Source: Ruminococcus sp.
GTDB lineage: Bacteria; Bacillota; Clostridia; Oscillospirales; Ruminococcaceae
Assembly: GCA_015066865.1 (NCBI GenBank)
Contig: SVNQ01000018.1
Coordinates: 1-37,559 of the forward strand
Reading direction: 5' to 3'
DNA: 37,559 nt
In this document: piece by piece, positions 8,057 to 14,264 of the stretch
How the letters are laid out: each line of letters begins with the position of its first letter
Numbering within the stretch: position 1 is the stretch's first letter
Position numbers and translations under genes: made by a program
Notes under the pieces: model-generated
Seen by the model: the letters and a program-made list of their open reading frames with translations, nothing else
Database searches by the model: none
What the model was told of the DNA's origin: nothing

Positions 8057-8079
8057 ATTAAGGCCGTGCCTGCCTTAAT
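8057..8079 (-). other. Intergenic hairpin between ppa and the PRPP synthetase gene
   Basis: Stem ATTAAGGC / GCCTTAAT, 8 bp with a 7-nt loop, without a following T-run on either strand. A TATAAT follows shortly on the minus strand but has no good -35. It could be an RNA processing or stability element within a two-gene transcript. Confidence 0.45.
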
Positions 8080-8093
8080 CCGCAGCAAATGAA

Positions 8094-8624
8094 TCACTTA
8101 CAGAATTTATCAATATAATGCTCAATGTCCGCAGCAATGATCTGCTTCGCCGTATCAGCATCCTCCACCTCGTCCACAGCCGTGGTCTTGTTCTCCAGCT
8201 CCTTGTAGACCTTGAAGAAATGTGTCATTTCCGCAAAAATATGTGCCGGAAGCTCATTGATCGAGCGGTACATATTGTAATTGGGATCATCGAACGGAAT
8301 GGCAATGATCTTGTCATCATGTCTGCCGCTGTCGATCATGCGGATCACACCAATGGGATAACAGCGAACCAGCGTCATCGGATACAGCGTTTCGGAACAC
8401 AGCACCAGTACATCCAACGGGTCTTCGTCATCCGCATAGGTACGGGGAATCAGACCGTAGTTTGCCGGATAATGGGTGGATGTATGCAGGATGCGGTCGA
8501 GCTTGATAAGTCCTGTTTCCTTGTCCAGCTCATATTTGATCTTACTGCCCTTGGGAATTTCAATGACCGCTACGAAATCCTCAGCGTTAATGCGCTTTGG
8601 GCTGATATTATGCCAGATATTCAT
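8094..8624 (-). CDS. ppa: Inorganic pyrophosphatase, family I
   Basis: A 176-residue soluble pyrophosphatase of normal family I length. It hydrolyses pyrophosphate to two phosphates and so pulls PRPP- and nucleotide-forming reactions forward. Visible signature residues: [41 protein letters not shown] (the Asp-rich metal site DxDPxD within it), then the GVIRMIDSG and DDKIIAIP segments. The SD in GAGGTGTTATT precedes the ATG, and a consensus promoter is at 8669-8697. The PRPP synthetase gene follows on the same strand, and hpt is divergent, which places pyrophosphate removal beside PRPP use. Confidence 0.96.
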   Translation of the reverse strand: MNIWHNISPKRINAEDFVAVIEIPKGSKIKYELDKETGLIKLDRILHTSTHYPANYGLIPRTYADDEDPLDVLVLCSETLYPMTLVRCYPIGVIRMIDSGRHDDKIIAIPFDDPNYNMYRSINELPAHIFAEMTHFFKVYKELENKTTAVDEVEDADTAKQIIAADIEHYIDKFCK

Positions 8625-8668
8625 AATAACACCTCATCAATCGGTTGCTGACACCTCTATACATTTTA

Positions 8669-8697
8669 AGTATACCCATGTTTTCATGTTTTGTCAA
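8669..8697 (-). promoter_or_regulatory. Promoter of ppa
   Basis: TTGACA (8692-8697), 17 nt, TATACT (8669-8674) on the minus strand. Confidence 0.9.
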
Positions 8698-8810
8698 TCG
8701 TAGAAAACAAAAGAAAATGAACTTTGTCGAACTTTCTAAATTCACACAGCATTTTGGCAATTTTTATAGACATCTTTCGTGAATAAAAAAACTTTTTTTA
8801 CAAAAAACGA

Positions 8811-8839
8811 TTGCCATTCCGAAAAGAATATGCTATAAT
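8811..8839 (+). promoter_or_regulatory. Promoter of hpt and the purine permease gene
   Basis: TTGCCA (8811-8816), 17 nt, TATAAT (8834-8839). The leader to the ATG is only about 45 nt and holds no purine riboswitch. Confidence 0.88.
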
Positions 8840-8889
8840 CAGAATATACCCTGTTTGTAGCGAAAATAACAGGAAAGGAGGGGTTAAAA

Positions 8890-9444
8890 ATGGAAGAAAA
8901 TAACATCGAACTGTACCAAAGCCGCATTAAGCGAGTTCTCATCACGCAGGATGAAATTGCGGCGGCAATTAAGGAGACCGGTGAGAAAATCAGTGCGTCC
9001 TACGACGGGAGACCGATTCTGCTGGTCAGCATACTGAAAGGATCATTTGTGTTCCTGGCTGACCTGTGCCGTGCTATTACTGTTCCCTGCGAGATCGGAT
9101 TTATGTGTGCAAAAAGTTACTACAACGGCACGGTTTCCGCAGGTGTGGTAAAGATCACAATGGATCTGGAACAGGACATCAGCAAGTACCATGTCATCAT
9201 TGTCGAGGACATCATTGATACCGGCAGAACGCTCAATGATGTGGTGAAGCTGCTGAAAACAAGAAAACCGATTTCTCTGAAGGTCGTGACGCTGCTGGAC
9301 AAGCCCAGCAGACGCAAGGTGGCTTTCGAAGCAGACATGGCGCTTTTCACAATTCCGGATCATTTTGTCATTGGCTATGGTCTGGACTGCGGTGAATATT
9401 ACCGCAATCTCCCGTATATTGCAGAGTATGATGAAACAAAATAG
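8890..9444 (+). CDS. hpt: Hypoxanthine phosphoribosyltransferase
   Basis: A 184-residue enzyme of standard length. It joins hypoxanthine (and usually guanine) to PRPP, giving IMP or GMP plus pyrophosphate. The PRPP-binding motif is VIIVEDIIDTGRTL near residues 97-110; the N-terminal ILLVSILKGSFVFLADL loop and the C-terminal VIGYGLDCGEYYRNLPYI base-binding region are both present. A strong SD (GGAAAGGAGG) precedes the ATG. The gene is first in an operon with the NCS2-type permease 17 nt downstream, and divergent from ppa and the PRPP synthetase gene, its substrate supplier and product remover. Confidence 0.96.
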   Translation: MEENNIELYQSRIKRVLITQDEIAAAIKETGEKISASYDGRPILLVSILKGSFVFLADLCRAITVPCEIGFMCAKSYYNGTVSAGVVKITMDLEQDISKYHVIIVEDIIDTGRTLNDVVKLLKTRKPISLKVVTLLDKPSRRKVAFEADMALFTIPDHFVIGYGLDCGEYYRNLPYIAEYDETK

Positions 9445-9461
9445 AATGAGGGGAAATCAAT

Positions 9462-10826
9462 ATGCTGAACCGTTTATTTAAACTGAAAGAAAACAACACC
9501 AATGTGAAAACTGAGATCACTGCCGGCATTACCACATTCATGACAATGGCGTACATTCTGGCAGTCAATCCAAGTATTCTGAGCGAAGCGGGAATGGACG
9601 CAACTGCTGTTCTGCTCGCAACCTGCCTTGCCTCCTTTATCGGCACGGCATGCATGGCATTCATGGCAAACATGCCCTTTGCACTCTCTGCCGGCATGGG
9701 ACTCAATGCTTTCCTGACATACACCGTTGTCCTTGGATTTGGATACTCATGGCAGGTTGCGCTGCTTGCAGTATTCATTGAAGGCATCATCTTCATCATC
9801 CTCTCGCTGACGAAGGTCAGAGAAGCGATTTTCAACGCGATACCGCTTTCGCTCAAGCACGCTGTATCCGTTGGTATCGGTCTGTTCATTGCGTTTATCG
9901 GACTGCAGAACGCAGGACTGACGGTGGACAATTCTTCCACACTGGTATCCATTGTCAGCTTCCGTGAAAATTTCACAACCTCCGGCATCTGTGCGCTTCT
10001 GGCGATCATCGGAACATTTCTGACCGGTATCCTCTATATCCGCAAGGTGAAAGGTTCGATTCTGATCGGTATTCTCGGAACATGGGTTCTGGGCATTATT
10101 TGCCAGTTTACGGGGCTTTACACAGTTGATGCAGCAAATGGCTACTATTCCCTTCTGCCGTCATTTGCTATGACGGATTTCTCCAAGCTCGGCGAGACAT
10201 TCGGTCAGTGTTTCAATGTGGATTTCAGCAGTGTGGGTATTTTCAACTTCATCGTGATCATCTTCTCTTTCCTGTTCGTTGACTTGTTTGATACGCTTGG
10301 CACGCTCATCGGCGTTGCCACCAAGGCTGACATGCTTGACGAGGAAGGCAGACTGCCGAAGATCCGTCCTGCACTTCTTGCGGATGCCATTGCAACCTCT
10401 GCGGGTGCAGTACTGGGCACTTCCACAACAACCACTTTCGTGGAATCTTCCGCCGGCGTGGCAGTTGGCGGCAGAACCGGTCTGACAGCGCTTACAACAG
10501 CGATCCTGTTCCTGCTGTCAATGTTCTTTGCACCGATCTTCACTGCAATTCCGTCGTTTGCAACAGCGCCTGCACTGATCATTGTCGGATTTTTGATGTT
10601 CAGCAATATCGCACAGCTCAAGCTTACAGAGGATAATTACACTTCCGCAATTCCCGCATATCTGTGCGTGATCGCAATGCCCCTGTTCTACAGTATCTCC
10701 GAGGGCATCTCCATTGGTGTGATCTCCTATGTACTGATCAACCTTGCTTGCGGAAAAGCAAAGAAGGTTAATCCCGTGATGTATGTGCTGGCAGTACTGT
10801 TCATTCTTAAGTATATTTTCCTGTAA
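9462..10826 (+). CDS. Adenine/guanine/hypoxanthine permease, AzgA/PbuG type
   Basis: A 454-residue polytopic membrane protein with about 12-14 hydrophobic segments. The N-terminus (TEITAGITTFMTMAYIL, then NPSILSEAGMD) and the FALSAGMGLNAFLTYTVV segment are hallmarks of the AzgA branch of purine:cation symporters. The substrate-site region DLFDTLGTLIGVATKADMLD and the LGTSTTTTFVESSAGVA segment are also present. It should import hypoxanthine, guanine or adenine by proton symport, feeding hpt upstream. SD AGGGGAAA precedes the ATG. A strong terminator follows. Confidence 0.94.
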   Translation: MLNRLFKLKENNTNVKTEITAGITTFMTMAYILAVNPSILSEAGMDATAVLLATCLASFIGTACMAFMANMPFALSAGMGLNAFLTYTVVLGFGYSWQVALLAVFIEGIIFIILSLTKVREAIFNAIPLSLKHAVSVGIGLFIAFIGLQNAGLTVDNSSTLVSIVSFRENFTTSGICALLAIIGTFLTGILYIRKVKGSILIGILGTWVLGIICQFTGLYTVDAANGYYSLLPSFAMTDFSKLGETFGQCFNVDFSSVGIFNFIVIIFSFLFVDLFDTLGTLIGVATKADMLDEEGRLPKIRPALLADAIATSAGAVLGTSTTTTFVESSAGVAVGGRTGLTALTTAILFLLSMFFAPIFTAIPSFATAPALIIVGFLMFSNIAQLKLTEDNYTSAIPAYLCVIAMPLFYSISEGISIGVISYVLINLACGKAKKVNPVMYVLAVLFILKYIFL

Positions 10827-10835
10827 ACTTCAATC

Positions 10836-10867
10836 CGCCTCCTTGCAAAAAGGAGGCGTTTTTTTTG
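10836..10867 (+). terminator. Terminator of the hpt-permease operon
   Basis: Stem CGCCTCCTT / AAGGAGGCG, short loop, then eight or more T. Confidence 0.95.
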
Positions 10868-10888
10868 TAAAAATGCACTCTCGTACCA

Positions 10889-10917
10889 TTGACATTTTCA
10901 TAACAATGTGGTATAAT
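10889..10917 (+). promoter_or_regulatory. Consensus promoter of the hydG-hydF operon
   Basis: TTGACA (10889-10894), 17-nt spacer, TATAAT (10912-10917): a perfect sigma-A promoter. The expected start is near 10924, giving a leader of about 180 nt. Confidence 0.94.
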
Positions 10918-10923
10918 GATTAC

Positions 10924-11091
10924 AGAAGCTGACCCGAAAGTACGCTGACGGGAAAGCCTAAAAAAACGCATCTGACACCGAACATTTCATGAGGTGGAAG
11001 TCCATTCCAAAATCAGCACCCTAAAACTATGGGATTTTTCGCTGTACATGAAAGTTTTGCTGCCCGACTGCGTTCGGGTATTTTTATTTTT
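10924..11091 (+). ncRNA. Structured 5' leader of hydG with terminator-like hairpin (candidate riboswitch or attenuator)
   Basis: Pairings seen: an enclosing helix GCTGA (10928-10932) / TCAGC (11013-11017); a hairpin CCCG (10933-10936) / CGGG (10949-10952); a hairpin TGGAA (10995-10999) / TTCCA (11005-11009); then TGCCCGA (11061-11067) / TCGGGTA (11074-11080) followed by TTTTTATTTTT, a terminator-like end just before the hydG SD. ACCCGA at 10932-10937 is exactly complementary to TCGGGT at 11074-11079, so an antiterminator pairing that excludes both the first hairpin and the terminator is possible. I do not recognise a known riboswitch class. There is no T-box core sequence and no S-box, TPP, FMN or cobalamin box that I can see. 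Confidence 0.55.
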
Positions 11092-11105
11092 AAGGAGGAA
11101 TCATA

Positions 11106-12524
11106 ATGTACGATCCGAAATCCGCTAAGGCAGAAGAATTTATCTGCCATGAAGAAATTGAAGCAACCCTCGCTTTCGCAGAGGAACACAAGAACGACAG
11201 AGAACTGATCAAATCCATTATCGAAAAGGCAAAGGAACTGAAAGGTCTGAGTCACCGTGATGCAAGCGTTCTGCTTGCCTGCGAGGAGGAGGATCTCATT
11301 CAGGAGGTGTATGCCCTTGCTGAGCAGATCAAGAAGGATTTCTACGGAAATCGAATTGTTATGTTCGCACCGCTGTATCTGTCAAACTACTGCGTCAATG
11401 GCTGCGTATACTGCCCCTATCACTATAAAAACAAGACCATCTGCCGCAAGAAGCTGACACAGGAGGAGATCAAAAAGGAAGTCATCGCCCTGCAGGATAT
11501 GGGTCACAAGCGCCTTGCCATTGAGTCGGGCGAAGATCCGGTGAACAATCCGATTGAATACATTCTTGAGAGCATCAAGACCATCTACAGCATTCAGCAC
11601 AAGAATGGTGCGATTCGCCGTGTGAATGTCAACATTGCGGCAACGACCGTTGAAAATTACAGAAAGCTTGCGGATGCCGGCATTGGTACATACATTCTTT
11701 TCCAGGAAACCTACCACAAGGAAAGCTACGAACAGCTCCATCCCACAGGCCCAAAGCACAACGACGCATACCACACCGAAGCGCATGACAGAGCGATGGA
11801 GGGTGGAATTGATGACGTGGGACTGGGTGTTCTGTTCGGTCTGGAGCATTACCGCTATGAATTTGCAGGCATTCTGATGCATGCAGAGCATCTGGAAGCA
11901 CGTTTCGGTGTCGGTCCGCATACCATCAGTGTTCCGAGAATCCGCCGTGCGGACGATATTGATCCCGATCAGTTTGACAACGGCATTGATGATGATATTT
12001 TTGCAAAAATCTGCGCCTGCATCCGTGTGGCAGTGCCATACACGGGCATGATCGTATCCACTCGTGAATCCAAGGCGTGCCGTGAGCGTGTGCTGCACCT
12101 TGGCGTATCCCAGATCAGCGGCGGCTCCAAGACGAGCGTGGGCGGCTACAGCGAACCGGAGCCGGAGGATGAAAATTCCGCACAGTTTGATGTTTCCGAC
12201 AACCGTACACTGGATGAAGTTGTCAACTGGCTGATGCAGCTGGGCTATATTCCGTCCTTCTGCACGGCTTGCTACCGTGAGGGAAGAACCGGTGACCGCT
12301 TCATGCAGCTTTGCAAAACAAAGCAGATCCAGAACTGCTGCCATCCCAATGCCCTGATGACGCTCAAGGAATATCTGGTGGACTATGCGTCCCCCGAAAC
12401 CAAGGCAATCGGCGAAGCCCTCATTCAGAAGGAACTTGCCAATGTCAAGAGCGACAAGGTGCGTGATATTGTGGTGCAGAGACTCGATAAGATCGAAGAA
12501 GGCAGCAGAGATTTCAGGTTCTGA
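11106..12524 (+). CDS. hydG: [FeFe]-hydrogenase maturase HydG (radical SAM, tyrosine lyase)
   Basis: A 472-residue radical SAM enzyme. The SAM cluster motif is C96-x3-C100-x2-C103 (CVNGCVYC), in the context LYLSNYC. HydG cleaves tyrosine to make CO and cyanide on a second cluster; its C-terminal cluster motif C386-x2-C389-x22-C412 is visible (CTACYREGRTG, then NCCHP). Segments such as AIESGEDP, VNVNIAATTVENYRKL, FQETYHK and GVGPHTISVPR match the family. SD AAGGAGG is 7 nt before the ATG. It is the first gene of an operon with the TIGR04076-type gene and hydF, under a structured leader. hydE is not in the window. Confidence 0.96.
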   Translation: MYDPKSAKAEEFICHEEIEATLAFAEEHKNDRELIKSIIEKAKELKGLSHRDASVLLACEEEDLIQEVYALAEQIKKDFYGNRIVMFAPLYLSNYCVNGCVYCPYHYKNKTICRKKLTQEEIKKEVIALQDMGHKRLAIESGEDPVNNPIEYILESIKTIYSIQHKNGAIRRVNVNIAATTVENYRKLADAGIGTYILFQETYHKESYEQLHPTGPKHNDAYHTEAHDRAMEGGIDDVGLGVLFGLEHYRYEFAGILMHAEHLEARFGVGPHTISVPRIRRADDIDPDQFDNGIDDDIFAKICACIRVAVPYTGMIVSTRESKACRERVLHLGVSQISGGSKTSVGGYSEPEPEDENSAQFDVSDNRTLDEVVNWLMQLGYIPSFCTACYREGRTGDRFMQLCKTKQIQNCCHPNALMTLKEYLVDYASPETKAIGEALIQKELANVKSDKVRDIVVQRLDKIEEGSRDFRF

Positions 12525-12537
12525 TAAAGGTGTTTCT

Positions 12538-12894
12538 ATGAAAAAATGGTACAACGAAGAATACGAATTTACAATCGAAGTCACTGGCTTTTTGCAGGGC
12601 AACCACACAGAGCATTACTGCCGTAACGGTGAGGAGATCGGCGACATATACCACTGCACTTACGGATGCCCTGTTAATGCAGAGGGATGTGGTATTTGCA
12701 GCAAGACGATGGTGATGCTCCATCCTCTGATGGAAGCCGTCCGCAGCGGCGGTGACCTTCGTAACCTTGGAGGCGATGGGAAGTACACCAAAACCATCGT
12801 CTGTCCCGATGGCTGTGTGATATTCCGGCTGACTGCCGTGCCGCTCGGTAATGAGAATTTCCATACTGGCGGATTTTGGCAAGAACCAAGATAA
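12538..12894 (+). CDS. Small cysteine-rich protein, TIGR04076 type
   Basis: A 118-residue protein starting MKKWYNEEYEFTIEVTG. Eight cysteines are spread over HYCRNG, YHCTYGCP, EGCGICSK and CPDGC, suggesting metal or cluster binding. The pattern fits the uncharacterised TIGR04076 family (from memory, no search run). AAAGGTG lies 6 nt before the ATG; the gene begins 13 nt after hydG and ends 10 nt before hydF, so it is surely co-transcribed. A part in hydrogenase assembly or in handling iron-sulfur precursors is an inference from position alone. Confidence 0.75.
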   Translation: MKKWYNEEYEFTIEVTGFLQGNHTEHYCRNGEEIGDIYHCTYGCPVNAEGCGICSKTMVMLHPLMEAVRSGGDLRNLGGDGKYTKTIVCPDGCVIFRLTAVPLGNENFHTGGFWQEPR

Positions 12895-12904
12895 GGAGAA
12901 TTGT

Positions 12905-14107
12905 ATGAGCCTGAACACCACCCCCACCTCTGAGCGCATCCACATTGCCTTTTTCGGCAAGAGAAACGCCGGAAAATCCAGTGTTGTCAATGCCGTCACC
13001 GGACAGCAGCTTTCCGTTGTATCGGATTTCAAGGGCACGACCACCGATCCCGTATACAAGGCGATGGAGCTTCTGCCCCTCGGCCCTGTAATGATCGTGG
13101 ATACCGCCGGCATTGACGATGAAGGGGATCTGGGCGCAATGCGCGTGGAAAAAACTCTTGCCGTTCTTGCCAAAACTGACATTGCCGTGCTTGTCATTGA
13201 CGGAACTGTCGGCAAAACTGCGGAGGACGAACTGCTGATCTCGGAATTTCAGAAGCGGAAAATTCCCTACATTACCGCATATAATAAATCCGATCTCTAT
13301 GATGCACCGAATGCCGATTCCATTCATGAGATTTATGTAAGTGCAAAAACAGGCGTTGGCGTCACAGAGCTGAAAGAGCTGATCGCAAAGCAGGTAAAGC
13401 CCGATGCAGTGCAGAAACCACTCATTTCCGATCTCATTACATCCGGTGATGTGCTGGTGCTGGTGATCCCGATTGATGAATCTGCTCCGAAGGGCAGACT
13501 CATCCTGCCGCAGCAGCAGGTCATCCGTGAAGCTCTCGAATGCGGTGCAATGCCCATCTGCTGCCGTGATACGGAAGTCACACAAACGCTTGAAAAGCTC
13601 AGCATCCCACCGAAAATGGTCATCACTGACAGTCAGGCGTTCGGCAGAGTATCAAAGCTTGTACCGCAGGAAATTCCGCTGACGTCGTTCTCCATCCTCT
13701 TTGCAAGATATAAGGGGGATCTGGAAACCGTCGTGCGTGGTGCAGCGGCACTGGATTCCCTGAAGGACGGGGATAAAGTACTGATTTCCGAAGGATGCAC
13801 CCATCACCGCCAGTGCGGCGACATCGGCACGGTGAAGCTGCCGAACTGGGTGAAAGCTCATGCAGGCTGCGAACCGGAATTTCACTGGACATCCGGCACA
13901 GAGTTCCCCCGTAATCTGTCGGGTTATTCGCTTGTCATTCACTGCGGCGCATGCATGCTGCCGCAAAAGGAAATGCAGTTCCGTCAGGAAACTGCCGCAC
14001 AGCAGAGCATTCCCATGACAAATTACGGCACGGCAATTGCACACTGCAATGGAATATTGAAACGCAGTTTGGAGCTGTTTCCGGAAGCTGTTGCATTATT
14101 GAAATGA
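12905..14107 (+). CDS. hydF: [FeFe]-hydrogenase maturation GTPase HydF
   Basis: A 400-residue scaffold GTPase. The N-terminal G domain has the P-loop GKRNAGKSS (residues 18-26), an effector-region Thr in FKGTTTDP, G3 DTAG, and G4 NKSD. A dimerisation domain follows, and the C-terminal iron-sulfur domain shows CTHHRQCGDIG and HCGACML, the conserved His/Cys ligands. HydF carries the di-iron precursor and hands it to the hydrogenase. AAGGAG lies 6 nt before the chosen ATG. It is last in the operon and is followed by a perfect hairpin terminator. Confidence 0.96.
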   Translation: MSLNTTPTSERIHIAFFGKRNAGKSSVVNAVTGQQLSVVSDFKGTTTDPVYKAMELLPLGPVMIVDTAGIDDEGDLGAMRVEKTLAVLAKTDIAVLVIDGTVGKTAEDELLISEFQKRKIPYITAYNKSDLYDAPNADSIHEIYVSAKTGVGVTELKELIAKQVKPDAVQKPLISDLITSGDVLVLVIPIDESAPKGRLILPQQQVIREALECGAMPICCRDTEVTQTLEKLSIPPKMVITDSQAFGRVSKLVPQEIPLTSFSILFARYKGDLETVVRGAAALDSLKDGDKVLISEGCTHHRQCGDIGTVKLPNWVKAHAGCEPEFHWTSGTEFPRNLSGYSLVIHCGACMLPQKEMQFRQETAAQQSIPMTNYGTAIAHCNGILKRSLELFPEAVALLK

Positions 14108-14142
14108 AAAAAGTCATCCCGCACATGCGGGATGACTTTTTT
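14107..14142. terminator. Bidirectional terminator between hydF and the GH43-CE1 gene
   Basis: AAAAAAGTCATCCCGC / GCGGGATGACTTTTTT, a 16-bp stem with a 4-nt loop, with T-runs on both strands, immediately after the hydF stop. It can end both converging transcripts. Confidence 0.94.
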
Positions 14143-14173
14143 ACACCGAAGAAGTTGGTATTGTTTTACAGTC

Positions 14174-14209
14174 GAAACGGCAAGACGAATCATTCCGTCT
14201 TGCCGTTTC
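14174..14209. repeat. Perfect 14-bp inverted repeat downstream of the GH43-CE1 gene
   Basis: GAAACGGCAAGACG and its complement separated by 8 nt. No T-run follows on the minus strand, so it is not a textbook terminator. It may protect the 3' end of the GH43-CE1 mRNA. The rest of 14143-14264 shows nothing else. Confidence 0.6.
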
Positions 14210-14264
14210 TGACCTCTTTCTCTCTTTTACTGCTATTACAGCTTTTTGATAATGTCAGTACTTA

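Noticed and set aside
8841..8889. A purine riboswitch before hpt
   Set aside because: The leader is only about 45 nt and holds an SD but none of the conserved purine aptamer bases.
10989..11024. A 12-codon reading frame (MRWKSIPKSAP and stop) in the hydG leader
   Set aside because: There is no SD and no run of one amino acid that would suggest attenuation by translation. The nucleotides take part in the predicted pairings instead.
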